Notes: a model not told the origin generated them from the sequence alone. 17,399 nucleotides of DNA from Clostridia bacterium (GCA_003554565.1 PWGR01000207.1:1-17399); one strand, 5' to 3'; shown: positions 1-7,307, numbered from the stretch's first letter. Program-made: numbers and translations.

Positions 1-201
1 CAGTCCGCGGTATCCAAGCACCTGCGGACGCTGGTCGGGGTAGGGCTGCTCCGCTCGGAGAAGCGCGGGCTTCACGTCGCGTACCAGTTGCAGGCCCCAT
101 GCGCTGCGGATCTCTTTCGCTGCCTAGACACCATACTCATGGAAGACCTGAAGAAGCGGCAGAAGTGGTTGAGTGGAGGTGACGGATGCAGTGGACAATA
201 G
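1..201 (+). CDS. ArsR-family transcriptional regulator, C-terminal part (5' end outside window)
   Basis: The frame open from base 1 gives 66 residues and ends at a TAG at 199-201. It begins inside a helix-turn-helix: residues 1-12 (SAVSKHLRTLV) match the DNA-recognition helix of ArsR/SmtB winged-helix repressors. A short beta-wing follows (LLRSEKRGLHVAYQL, about residues 16-30), then a C-terminal helix rich in charged residues. ArsR proteins are dimeric repressors released from DNA by metals or metalloids, normally controlling the operon they belong to. A Cys pair spaced as in arsenite sensors is not visible in the retained part; single Cys residues lie near positions 34 and 41, so the inducer cannot be named. 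The 3' end overlaps the permease start at 191, and the permease's Shine-Dalgarno lies inside this gene, implying translational coupling. The missing N-terminus makes the family call good but not complete. Confidence 0.85.
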   Translation, partial: QSAVSKHLRTLVGVGLLRSEKRGLHVAYQLQAPCAADLFRCLDTILMEDLKKRQKWLSGGDGCSGQ

Positions 202-1363
202 ACGCAAGTTCCTGGTGTTTGCCGCGGTATTCCTCGCAGCCTACCTGATACCCTTCGAGCACACCGCAGTCCAGCGCGCCGTGGTGGAGTCCTTTCACAT
301 GCTGCAGGAATATGCGCGGGAACACGTGCTGTTCTGTCTCATTCCCGCGTTCTTTCTTGCCGGGGCCATTGCTAACTTTGTCTCGCAGGGAGCGGTGATC
401 AAATACTTTGGGGCTGGTGCAAAGAAGTGGGTTTCGTATTCCATAGCCTCGGTATCCGGCGCGGTTCTGGCGGTATGTTCCTGCACCATTCTCCCGCTGT
501 TTGCCGGTATATATCACCGGGGCGCGGGAATCGGCCCGGCCACGGCTTTTCTGTACTCGGGACCGGCCATCAACGTCCTGGCCATACTCCTGACTGCGCA
601 GGTTCTCGGCTGGCAAATTGGCCTGGCCCGGGTGATCGGCGCGGTGGTTTTTGCCCTGGTCATCGGACTGCTTATGGGCAGCATATTCCGTGAGGAGGAC
701 CGGGAGCGGACGGATGCCATAGATCCCCCGGAGGACGGCCATGAAGAGCCGCGGGCGCCCGTACAGAATCTCGCCTACTTTGCAGTCATGGTCCTGATAC
801 TGATTATCGCTACCTGGAAACGCCCCGAGGGGGCGGCAGGGTTCTGGCTCGCCGTCTTCGATATGAAGTGGTTCATTGTCATCGGGTTGATGATCGCTTT
901 GGGGTTGATGATACGCGCCTGGTTCAACCGGACAGAACTCAGCTCCTGGATGAGTTCAACGTGGGAATTCGCCGAGCTGATCCTCCCGCTGTTATTTGCG
1001 GGTGTGCTGGTGGCCGGATTCCTGATGGGGCGCCCGGAGGCTGAGGCCGGAATCATCCCCGCCGAATGGGTCGGCCGCCTGGTGGGGGGCAATTCCCTGA
1101 CGGCCAACCTGACGGCCAGTGTGATCGGGGCGCTGATGTACTTCGCGACACTGACGGAGATTCCCATTATGCAGGGACTTCTCGGGCTGGGCATGGGCGA
1201 CGGCCCCGCCCTGGCGCTGCTTCTGGCCGGTCCGGCGCTCAGTCTTCCAAACATGCTGGTGATCCGCGGTGTCCTGGGAACCAAGAAGACGCTGGTGTTT
1301 ATTGTGTTGGTGGTGATCATGGCGACGATGGCCGGGATGATCTACGGTAATCTGGTCGCCTGA
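191..1363 (+). CDS. ArsP/UPF0718 (DUF318) family membrane permease
   Basis: A 390-residue polytopic membrane protein with about eight to ten hydrophobic segments in two halves joined by an acidic cytoplasmic loop (about residues 160-190). The first half carries the family's hallmark Cys-Ser-Cys (C96, C98) followed by TILPLFAGIYHRGAG and FLYSGPAINVLAIL. The second half repeats the pattern with FATLTEIPIMQGLL and LLLAGPALSLPNML. This family includes ArsP, an exporter of trivalent organoarsenicals, and related putative metal-ion permeases. The exact substrate is not readable here. The chosen start is GTG at 191, because GGAGGTGA at 175-182 lies 8 bases upstream; the in-frame GTGs at 173 and 179 overlap that site. 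The neighbours (ArsR upstream, CxxC thioredoxin and ferredoxin downstream) support a metal(loid) resistance role. Confidence is high for the family and moderate for metal(loid) export. Confidence 0.88.
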   Translation: MDNRRKFLVFAAVFLAAYLIPFEHTAVQRAVVESFHMLQEYAREHVLFCLIPAFFLAGAIANFVSQGAVIKYFGAGAKKWVSYSIASVSGAVLAVCSCTILPLFAGIYHRGAGIGPATAFLYSGPAINVLAILLTAQVLGWQIGLARVIGAVVFALVIGLLMGSIFREEDRERTDAIDPPEDGHEEPRAPVQNLAYFAVMVLILIIATWKRPEGAAGFWLAVFDMKWFIVIGLMIALGLMIRAWFNRTELSSWMSSTWEFAELILPLLFAGVLVAGFLMGRPEAEAGIIPAEWVGRLVGGNSLTANLTASVIGALMYFATLTEIPIMQGLLGLGMGDGPALALLLAGPALSLPNMLVIRGVLGTKKTLVFIVLVVIMATMAGMIYGNLVA

Positions 1364-1377
1364 AGGGAGTGAGCGCA

Positions 1378-1611
1378 ATGAAGGTAGAAATCCTGGGTCC
1401 GGGCTGCCCCAAGTGCGAGCGCACCACGCAGATGATAGAGGAGACGATGAAGGAGACCGGAGTGGACGTTCAGGTGCAGCACGTAACCGACATCAATGAG
1501 ATAGTCGATCGGGGAGTGATGATGACGCCGGCAGTCATCGTCGACGGTAAGGTCAAGATTGAGGGCAAAGTGCCCGCTGTAGAGGAAGTAGAGAAATGGC
1601 TGGATGGCTGA
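1378..1611 (+). CDS. Small thioredoxin-like CxxC protein (redox-active disulfide type)
   Basis: A 77-residue protein with a single thioredoxin-like fold. An initial beta strand (MKVEILG) leads directly to C10-P-K-C13, the redox-active CxxC motif. Further on is the conserved cis-proline region (MMTPAVIVDG, about residues 48-57) and a C-terminal helix (VEEVEKWL). This matches the small redox-active disulfide proteins often encoded next to ArsP-like permeases. ATG 1378 is preferred over the in-frame GTG at 1369 because AAGGGAG at 1363-1369 is well spaced for 1378. It starts 14 bases after the permease stop, so co-transcription is very likely. In this context it may reduce or deliver a thiol-reactive substrate to the permease; that role is inference. 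Confidence 0.85.
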   Translation: MKVEILGPGCPKCERTTQMIEETMKETGVDVQVQHVTDINEIVDRGVMMTPAVIVDGKVKIEGKVPAVEEVEKWLDG

Positions 1612-1626
1612 GGGAGAGGGGATTCC

Positions 1627-1875
1627 ATGGGTATAGAAGACACCCCGCGCGAACAGATTCCCTGGTATCCGGAAATCATCGATGACAGCTGCACCGGCTG
1701 CGGGAGCTGCTACGATTTCTGTCCTCACGATACCTATGAGTGGGATGAGGAAGCCGACCGGCCTGTAGTGGCAAACCCCTATAACTGTGTCGTCGGATGC
1801 AGTAACTGCCGGGCGCAGTGCCCGGAGGAGGCCATCAGTTTTCCACCGCTTTCCATGTTGGAGCAGTTTCGCTGA
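1627..1875 (+). CDS. Small 2x[4Fe-4S] ferredoxin-type protein
   Basis: An 82-residue cytoplasmic iron-sulfur protein. The first cluster motif is C22-x2-C25-x2-C28-x3-C32-P. The second is C54-x3-C58-x2-C61-x3-C65-P, one residue longer than the classical CX2CX2CX3CP. Such a pair normally binds two [4Fe-4S] clusters and carries electrons at low potential. It follows the thioredoxin-like gene by 15 bases, and its ribosome binding site (GGGAGAGGGG, 1612-1621) fills that gap, so it is the last gene of the ArsR-permease operon. A hairpin follows the stop codon. The pairing suggests the ferredoxin supplies electrons to the CxxC protein or to substrate reduction, but nothing in the sequence proves a partner. 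Confidence 0.88.
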   Translation: MGIEDTPREQIPWYPEIIDDSCTGCGSCYDFCPHDTYEWDEEADRPVVANPYNCVVGCSNCRAQCPEEAISFPPLSMLEQFR

Positions 1876-1880
1876 GGAGT

Positions 1881-1909
1881 CAGGGGTGGGGTTTTTCGCC
1901 TCACCCCTG
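1881..1909 (+). terminator. Hairpin after the ferredoxin gene, probable operon terminator
   Basis: CAGGGGTGGGG (1881-1891) pairs with CCTCACCCCTG (1899-1909) over 11 positions including one G-T wobble, with a T-rich loop. It lies 5 bases after the ferredoxin stop codon. The downstream tail (TCGCCTTTCG) is only weakly T-rich, so this may be a weak or Rho-assisted terminator. Confidence 0.5.
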
Positions 1910-2079
1910 TCGCCTTTCGAAGATCAAAATCCAGTGCGTATAAGGATACGCGGTGGAACCGGCGAAGGCATTAGTTGATGAGGGACCCCGGATAGGAGGA
2001 CCGGGAGTCGGGAGGACTGCCCCGCGTCCCGGCCCACAGCGACCGGACCCGGTTTCCTTACCCGAGGAGATGAGGCGTC

Positions 2080-2163
2080 ATGTCTGGCTTGCTCTGGAGA
2101 CAGATGCCCGGTGAGCATCGCCGCGCGCCGCCCAGCAGAGGATTGACGACCCGGGTAAACTGA
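2080..2163 (+). CDS. Possible 27-residue small ORF behind a structured leader
   Basis: The ORF runs from ATG 2080 to TGA 2161-2163 and encodes a short peptide rich in Arg and Pro after an initial MSGLLWRQM. GAGGAG at 2064-2069 lies 10 bases upstream, and a GC-rich nested hairpin ends at 2058. There is no membrane segment and no recognisable family. It could be a leader peptide or chance; a shorter overlapping ATG at 2070 also exists. Confidence is low. Confidence 0.2.
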   Translation: MSGLLWRQMPGEHRRAPPSRGLTTRVN

Positions 2164-2299
2164 AGTGCGCTGCGAATCTAGCCCAGCCGATTCTTCGAAT
2201 GAACACCATCACTGATATTTTCTCATTGTACTCGATTGCGCAGCTGCAGGTATTGAGCCTCCGGAGCAACGGCACCTGGAGAACCCGGCGGAACATATT

Positions 2300-3274
2300 G
2301 TGATGTACGGCCGTCAGACAGACAGGGTGCCGGGCATACCGGACCCTATTAGACAAATGATCGGATGTGATGCCGTGAATCTACAACAACCGGGGCTGCA
2401 ATCCAGGGCGCTGCTAGTGCTTCTCATCATCAGCGTAGTGATCAACCTGATGGCCCTCAGCCGGGCCGGTGACCTGTACTCCGAGATCGGCGCGCTCCGC
2501 GGCCACGTTACTTCCGAGATCAACAGGATGCAGGGAGAGGTTGCCCGCATCCGGGACAATCTGAGGGAGCTGGATGAATCAATGGCCTGGTATTCATCAC
2601 CCAGGCTGGAGGTCCTCGATTACGGCTCGGATGGATCTGAAATGGTGCTGACTCTCGAGTGGACCTTCTCCGAGATTGCCGGGGATGCAGAGGTCGGCGT
2701 GCAGTACTCCTTCGATGACGAACAGTGGCGCGAGGCGGAGATAACAGCTCTTTCCCCTTTTTCTCACCGGGCCCTGCTGCGGGTTCCCGTTTCCGCGGGC
2801 GCCCCCCGGATGAGCATCGACTTCTCACCTGACCTGAGTGCAGACGGCGGGCGAACGACGCATGTCTCAGAGGGCATAGGTGTCGGATCTGAATCAATGG
2901 GCTCGGCCCCCTTCAGTTACGTCATCTATTGCAGCGACGGTGACGGTTACCGGGCAGGTCATCCGGAGACAGTTGACATTAGCAAGTTCGGCGGGTATTT
3001 CCAGGGCCGGGTGGTGGAGAGCGACCGCGGGAGAAGCTACGAGGCCAGTATGGTGCATAGAGGAGTGCCGCCGGGTGTCAATCTAATTGAGTCCATTGAT
3101 TTTTGCGTCGCCTGTGAGGATGACGAACTGCTCGAGACAATGCGCCGGAGTGAAATCGAGGATGAATGGACTCTTTCACTGACCCTTGAGAACGAGAGAG
3201 CGGTCCAGAAGGTGGGGTTCATAATACACTATCTGGACGGGGGCAGTGCCCAAAACTACATGTCGGTACCTTGA
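2300..3274 (+). CDS. Hypothetical membrane-anchored protein with coiled coil and extracellular beta-rich domain
   Basis: I do not recognise this 324-residue protein. It has a short hydrophilic N-terminus, one membrane segment (about residues 37-53, LLVLLIISVVINLMALS), and a heptad-like helical stretch (about 58-95, DLYSEIGALRGHVTSEINRM and onward). A long, acidic, beta-rich region of about 220 residues follows, with aromatic-alternating strands such as MVLTLEWTFSEI and VGVQYSFDDEQW that resemble immunoglobulin-like folds. Two Cys close together (FCVAC, about residue 270) could form a disulfide or bind metal. Topology suggests a single-pass protein with its large domain outside the cell. The start is uncertain: GTG 2300 has no good ribosome site, and ATG 2357 or GTG 2375 are alternatives that keep the membrane segment. 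Its 3' end converges on the MFS gene with 24 bases between. Coding is credible because the frame is long, coherent and membrane-anchored. Confidence 0.65.
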   Translation: MMYGRQTDRVPGIPDPIRQMIGCDAVNLQQPGLQSRALLVLLIISVVINLMALSRAGDLYSEIGALRGHVTSEINRMQGEVARIRDNLRELDESMAWYSSPRLEVLDYGSDGSEMVLTLEWTFSEIAGDAEVGVQYSFDDEQWREAEITALSPFSHRALLRVPVSAGAPRMSIDFSPDLSADGGRTTHVSEGIGVGSESMGSAPFSYVIYCSDGDGYRAGHPETVDISKFGGYFQGRVVESDRGRSYEASMVHRGVPPGVNLIESIDFCVACEDDELLETMRRSEIEDEWTLSLTLENERAVQKVGFIIHYLDGGSAQNYMSVP

Positions 3275-3298
3275 TCGGTGTCAACGGCCATCCAGGGA

Positions 3299-4591
3299 TC
3301 ACCGCTTTTGCCCAGTTAACTTCGTCACTTCATCGCTGGTGTCGCTGTTTCGGTGTCGGGTCTGACTGGTGTGACTTCTGCGGGTCAGAATGTAAAATGC
3401 GGAGGCTGCCACCGCGGCTATCAATCCGAGCAGAATCCAGCTGATCTGGTATGTCCCGGTGCTGTCGGCCAGCCAACCAAATATGGGTGGAGCAAGCAGC
3501 ATGCCTACACGGTTGAACACCAGGGCAAGGCCGGTTGCGGTTCCCGCCCTTGCCTCGTCGGCGAGTTCTCCTACCGTCACGAAGTACACCGAAATCCAGC
3601 TGAGAACAGTCAGTCCCAACAGCATGGAGAAGATGTATACTGCAGGCAGCGGCAGATGGATACCGTAAGCCAGGATACCCATGAGGACGTAAAGACCCCC
3701 GATCATAAGACCGACGGAGAAGAGGGTTTTGGGGCGGTCACCCTGGAAAACGGCGTCGGAGAGCCAACCCCAGAGGGGGCGTCCGGCGATGCCCCCGACA
3801 TGTACCAGGCCGAGTCCGAGCCCGGCCAGTGCGGCGGTAAGCTGCAGGTCTTCGGAGAGAAAAACAGTATAGTGGGAGATGGCGGCGGCAAACATTGACC
3901 CGTAGACGGCTCCCACACAACATACCCGCAGGATTCTGTGATCGGCCAGAAGCGACATCAGGTTCTCCCCCAATGCTTCCGTTTCCGCCGGCGGTGCACC
4001 GGGGCTGCTGTCATCGCGGTAAGACAGATATATCATCAACGCTATGAAGAGGGCGAAGGCCGCCGTGCTCTGGATGCTCAGGCGCCACCCGATACTATCA
4101 CCCAACACGGGGAGAAGGCTGGCACCTGCGAATCCGCCGATTCCGATTCCCGACTGCATGATTCCCATGGATGTGGCCCTCTTACCGGGTGGAGCGCCCG
4201 CGAGGACCCCCTTATTCACTGAGGGTGTGATTATGCTGAACCCCAGGCCGGCGAGGGAAGGGAGTCCCAGGAGCAAGGGGAAGGAGGGGACCAGCCCGTA
4301 GAGGAGCATGGCTGAGCCCATACAGGACAGGCCGATGATGATGCCCTTCCTTGCCCCCAGGCGGTCGACGAGGCTGCCGGTGAAGACGGCCAACAGTGCT
4401 GCACTGATGAAAAAGAAAGTAGTGTATGAGCCCACCTGTGCCCTGGTGAGGTCGAACTCTTCCCGCACAAACGGCAGGAGGGCCAGAAAACCGTTGTTAT
4501 TGAGGCTTATTGCCAGGTATGGGAGGGAGAGCACCAGCAGCAGTCTGGGCAGGCCGGCGCCCGCGCCCCGTTGCTCGGAAATCGGCGACAC
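3299..4591 (-). CDS. Major facilitator superfamily (MFS) transporter
   Basis: A 430-residue inner-membrane secondary transporter with twelve hydrophobic segments in two six-helix halves. The hallmark loop 2-3 motif GSLVDRLGARKG (about residues 57-68) is intact, and a partial copy (GWLSDAVFQGDRPK) lies in the corresponding loop of the second half. The tail after the last helix is short, polar and Ser/Thr/Arg-rich. The substrate cannot be told from sequence; the proteins are symporters, antiporters or drug exporters. It follows the serine hydrolase gene by about 100 bases on the same strand. The start is odd: AAAGGA abuts the GTG at 4591 directly, leaving no spacer. A non-standard ATT codon 9 bases downstream would be ideally spaced, so the true start is unsure by a few residues. 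Confidence 0.88.
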   Translation of the reverse strand: MSPISEQRGAGAGLPRLLLVLSLPYLAISLNNNGFLALLPFVREEFDLTRAQVGSYTTFFFISAALLAVFTGSLVDRLGARKGIIIGLSCMGSAMLLYGLVPSFPLLLGLPSLAGLGFSIITPSVNKGVLAGAPPGKRATSMGIMQSGIGIGGFAGASLLPVLGDSIGWRLSIQSTAAFALFIALMIYLSYRDDSSPGAPPAETEALGENLMSLLADHRILRVCCVGAVYGSMFAAAISHYTVFLSEDLQLTAALAGLGLGLVHVGGIAGRPLWGWLSDAVFQGDRPKTLFSVGLMIGGLYVLMGILAYGIHLPLPAVYIFSMLLGLTVLSWISVYFVTVGELADEARAGTATGLALVFNRVGMLLAPPIFGWLADSTGTYQISWILLGLIAAVAASAFYILTRRSHTSQTRHRNSDTSDEVTKLTGQKR

Positions 4592-4693
4592 TCCTTTCGG
4601 ACAGCTGCAGGATCATCTGACACTGCACTCCGTACCGGATTCTCGCATAACGAAGAAATTCCTTCCCGCAGCGGGGCGGGGTGCCGGTGCACT

Positions 4694-6130
4694 CTATTCG
4701 GTCACGTCTGATACCCGGCGCATCTTGTGCCGCTCGAAGATGAGTTCTGTGGGGGCTTCCTCGTGCCGGACAAACTCAACCGGCATCTTGGAGCCGCCCT
4801 GCAGTGTAAAGAAGAGAGCCCCGTCCCGGCTCACACGCTCGGGAATCAGGGGAACTGTCTGGCTCAGGTGCTCGCCTGCGGTCTCGAACTGCAGGAAATC
4901 GCCGCTGCGACGGACTGTGCCCCGGTGGTTGCCCATGTAAGACTCGTAGACGCCCGGCAGTCCCTCGTAAAATACCTCGGCTGCCCGGAAGCGCAGCTCG
5001 TTGGGGTCCTCGTCCAGCAGCACGGCAAGGGCGTAATGGGCGAGATTGCCCAGGGGATAGCCGGACCCGTTTGCCAGAAGCATCACACCGAGCCCTTCAT
5101 CGGGCATAAATGACATCTGTCCGGTGGACACCAACACACTCCCCCCGTGCTCCACCATCCGCCGGCGGAAGAAATCCCGGGTCATGCCCAGGCCGTAGCC
5201 GTACTTGCGGGGCCCATCACTCGCGGAGAAGTCTGCGGTCAGTGTGCGGCCGTCCCTGCTGCGGCGGAAGAAGTCGGCGGCCGGAGTGCCGATGCGCGGC
5301 TTCATCATCTCCCGCACCGATTCTTCACTTAAGATCCTCTCGCCATTCAGGCGCCCGCCGCCGAGGTACATCTGGATGTAGCGGGCCATGTCCTCGACAT
5401 TGCTGATGAGTCCACCGTCAGCGGTTATCGACCCGTACATGTAGGATTTGGGGTGGCGCCCTCCCTCGCCGTCCACCACGTAGGGCTGCGCCGCGTCGCG
5501 GTCTGCCTCGACTTCCTCGCGAGAGAAGAAGCTGCGGTGCATGCCCAGGGGCTTCAATATGTTCTCCGTGACGTATTCTGCATACGGTCTGCCGGAGACG
5601 CATTCGATGATGCCTCCCAACAGCACGTATCCCTCGTTCAGGTAGAACCATCTCTCACCTGGCTCTGCGTGCGCCCAGTCCCCGGCTTCGGCCATGAACG
5701 TAAGCATATCCTGTACGTCGCCTATCGGTACTCCCTCCGGGACATCTCCGATCCCCTTGCGGATTACCGCTTCTGCGTACGCGAGGGCTGGTATGCCGCT
5801 GGTGTGCGACATAAGGTGCTCGATCCGTACCGGCTTTCCTCCCGGCCTTATGTCGAAGTCGAGGTAATCAGCCACCTCGTCCTGTATGTTCAGCCTGCCC
5901 TCCTCTGCCAGCTGCATGATGGCCAGGCAGGTGAAGGACTTGGTGATGCTTCCTATTCCGTACAGAGTTTCAGCAGTGGCGGGAAGCCCTGCCTCGAGGT
6001 TGCTGTGACCGATCCCCCTTGTATGGGTGATCTCGCCGTCATCGATTACCGCCAGGCTCAGGCCGGGCAGGTGGGATCTTTTGACCTTCTGCAGGGCGAA
6101 TTCATCGATCTTTTTCAGTTTATTTCTCAT
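4694..6130 (-). CDS. Beta-lactamase-fold serine hydrolase (class C/penicillin-binding-protein-like, PF00144 type)
   Basis: A 478-residue protein. The N-terminal domain of about 360 residues has the three active-site elements of the serine beta-lactamase/DD-peptidase fold: S61-I-T-K64 (nucleophile and base), Y163-L-N165 and H328-G-G330. The conserved LMSHTSGIP and YSN-like contexts are also present. About 110 further residues form a beta-rich C-terminal domain often seen in this family. Members include D-aminopeptidases, esterases and DD-peptidases; a true beta-lactamase role is not implied. No signal peptide is visible (it begins MRNKLKKIDEF), so it is likely cytoplasmic, unlike penicillin-binding proteins. 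ATG 6130 is chosen because AGAGGGGG at 6139-6146 lies 8 bases upstream; the upstream in-frame ATG at 6160 has no such site. It sits between a D-Ala-D-Ala-ligase-like gene and an MFS gene on the same strand, suggesting D-amino-acid peptide metabolism. Confidence 0.87.
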   Translation of the reverse strand: MRNKLKKIDEFALQKVKRSHLPGLSLAVIDDGEITHTRGIGHSNLEAGLPATAETLYGIGSITKSFTCLAIMQLAEEGRLNIQDEVADYLDFDIRPGGKPVRIEHLMSHTSGIPALAYAEAVIRKGIGDVPEGVPIGDVQDMLTFMAEAGDWAHAEPGERWFYLNEGYVLLGGIIECVSGRPYAEYVTENILKPLGMHRSFFSREEVEADRDAAQPYVVDGEGGRHPKSYMYGSITADGGLISNVEDMARYIQMYLGGGRLNGERILSEESVREMMKPRIGTPAADFFRRSRDGRTLTADFSASDGPRKYGYGLGMTRDFFRRRMVEHGGSVLVSTGQMSFMPDEGLGVMLLANGSGYPLGNLAHYALAVLLDEDPNELRFRAAEVFYEGLPGVYESYMGNHRGTVRRSGDFLQFETAGEHLSQTVPLIPERVSRDGALFFTLQGGSKMPVEFVRHEEAPTELIFERHKMRRVSDVTE

Positions 6131-6174
6131 TGCTTGTACCCCCTCTGGGTTTTCCCACATGCAGATCTCGGTGA

Positions 6175-6193
6175 GGGAGGTAAAGGACCTCCC
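6175..6193 (-). repeat. Perfect 7-bp inverted repeat between ligase and hydrolase genes
   Basis: GGGAGGT (6175-6181) and ACCTCCC (6187-6193) are exact complements around a 5-base loop, in the 129-base gap between the two minus-strand genes. A second mini-stem, TGGG/CCCA around TTTT (6146-6157), adjoins the hydrolase ribosome site. No T-run follows on the minus strand, so an mRNA-processing or translation-control hairpin is more likely than a terminator. Confidence 0.4.
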
Positions 6194-6259
6194 ATGATTA
6201 CCTTCTTCAGGTTGGGGTGGTCTCCTTCCGTGGTGGTCCGTCAGGGAGATGCTTCAGCA

Positions 6260-7216
6260 TCAGGAGCTCGCCCGGGCGGGATCCGCGTGCCGCTGCAGGC
6301 ACAGACGGACTATGTTGTGGACCATCTCCCCGTACGACATTCCCGCGGCGACCGCCGCTTTGGGGAAGTCGCTGAAGCCTGGACGCAATCCTGGCAGGGT
6401 ATTGATCTCGAGGATGTGTGCAGCGCCGTTGCTGTCCACCCGCACATCGACCCGGGCATAGTCCTGACAGCCGACTGCGCGAAATGCCGAGACGGCCAGA
6501 TCGGCCATCTCCTGGTGCAGCTTCGGATCCAGGTCAGTCGCCTCTCGCGTTTGTGCGGCGTCTCCCATCTTAATGCGATGGGTGTAAAATCCCTGGGTCG
6601 GGGCGAAGCTTATTTCCACGGGCGGAAGCGCAGTGGGCGGCTCGTTCCCGAGCACCCCAATCGAAAACTCCCGACCGTCAATGTACTGTTCGACCAGCGC
6701 TGGCTGGTTGTACTCACGCAGCACCTTACGGACGCTTGTCACCAGCTGCCGGTGGTCGTAGACGACGCTGTCCGGGCCGATTCCAGTGCTGGAACCTTCC
6801 GCTACCGGCTTCACGAAGAGTGGGGGAGAAAGCTTTCGGGCCAGCTCAGTCTGCGATAGGTTGTCCACTATCACAAAGGTTGGGGTCTTTATGTCGTGAT
6901 AGTCAAAAATTTTCTTTGCCAGATCCTTGTGCAGGCCGATGATGTGGGCGCGGTAATCTGATCCGGTGTAGGGAACCTCCATAAGATCCATTAAGGCGCA
7001 GACTGCTGCCTGGTGTCGTCGGTTACCCTCGCCGGAGAAGTTGTTGAAGATCAGATCTATGGGCGAGCGATGCAGCTGCTCTGGCAGGTCGGCACCACCC
7101 TCCAGCAGTGCGACCTTATAGCCCTGCAGCAGGGCATCCCGGATGGCGGCGGAGGTCGGGTCGAGATGACCATTTGCGTCCGGGGGACGGGTCAGGAGGC
7201 CAACAGTGCGAATCAC
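6260..7216 (-). CDS. D-alanine-D-alanine ligase-like ATP-grasp enzyme
   Basis: A 318-residue ATP-grasp ligase. Central and C-terminal ATP-grasp signatures are intact. FVKPVAEGSSTGIG (phosphate-binding loop) lies near the middle, VEQYIDGREFSIGVLG is the strand contacting adenine, and ARVDVRVDSNGAAHILEINTLPGLRP holds the magnesium ligands D, E and N. The PYTGSD and IGLHKDLAKKIF elements are typical of Ddl. The N-terminal Gly-rich loop with the Glu that positions the first D-alanine is not recognisable: VGLLTRPPDANGHLDPTS stands in its place. The substrate may therefore be another amino acid or peptide. GTG 7216 is chosen because AAGGAG (complement of 7224-7229) lies 7 bases upstream; the longer frame to 7267 adds an unconserved 17 residues. 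It heads a minus-strand series with the hydrolase and MFS genes. Confidence 0.87.
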   Translation of the reverse strand: MIRTVGLLTRPPDANGHLDPTSAAIRDALLQGYKVALLEGGADLPEQLHRSPIDLIFNNFSGEGNRRHQAAVCALMDLMEVPYTGSDYRAHIIGLHKDLAKKIFDYHDIKTPTFVIVDNLSQTELARKLSPPLFVKPVAEGSSTGIGPDSVVYDHRQLVTSVRKVLREYNQPALVEQYIDGREFSIGVLGNEPPTALPPVEISFAPTQGFYTHRIKMGDAAQTREATDLDPKLHQEMADLAVSAFRAVGCQDYARVDVRVDSNGAAHILEINTLPGLRPGFSDFPKAAVAAGMSYGEMVHNIVRLCLQRHADPARASS

Positions 7217-7265
7217 ACGACCACTCCTTTCTATGTGGGTTTGTAGGTTGCCAGGAAGAGTTACC

Positions 7266-7302
7266 ATATGAAAGCATTATGAAACTTATGATTCCATTAT
7301 GA
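7266..7302. repeat. Four phased (T)TATGA direct repeats
   Basis: TATGA begins at 7267, 7278, 7287 and 7298, i.e. 11, 9 and 11 bases apart, close to one DNA turn each; three of the four copies read TTATGA. On the minus strand this is TCATAA just upstream of the ligase start. The pattern is what a transcription factor binding one face of the helix as an oligomer would need. The regulator is unknown. Confidence 0.55.
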
Positions 7303-7307
7303 CACTA

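Larger units (their letters stand above)
1876..2299. other. Intergenic region with GC-rich structured segment and a possible small ORF
   Basis: After the terminator-like hairpin this stretch holds no convincing conserved gene. It contains GCGTAT/ATACGC (1936-1951, loop AAGG). A nested dyad follows: AGGA..ACCGGG (1994-2005) against CCCGGT..TCCT (2048-2058), enclosing CGGGA (2009-2013) with TCCCG (2027-2031). A purine-rich GAGGAG (2064-2069) precedes an ATG at 2080. The last 130 bases, before the hypothetical gene, are AT-richer with no clear promoter. Confidence 0.5.

Noticed and set aside
1951..1964. T-box-like GGTGGAACCGG
   Set aside because: The T-box antiterminator core resembles this, but there is no specifier stem, no terminator/antiterminator pair and no tRNA-related gene downstream.
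1990..2060. Cobalamin riboswitch upstream of a B12-type gene
   Set aside because: The B12 box and related conserved bases are missing, and the transporter genes are at the other end of the window on the opposite strand.
5453..6859. 468-codon plus-strand open frame
   Set aside because: It lies opposite the hydrolase and ligase genes, whose active-site motifs are intact. The translation has no family resemblance and no ribosome site, so it is a shadow of GC-rich coding DNA.
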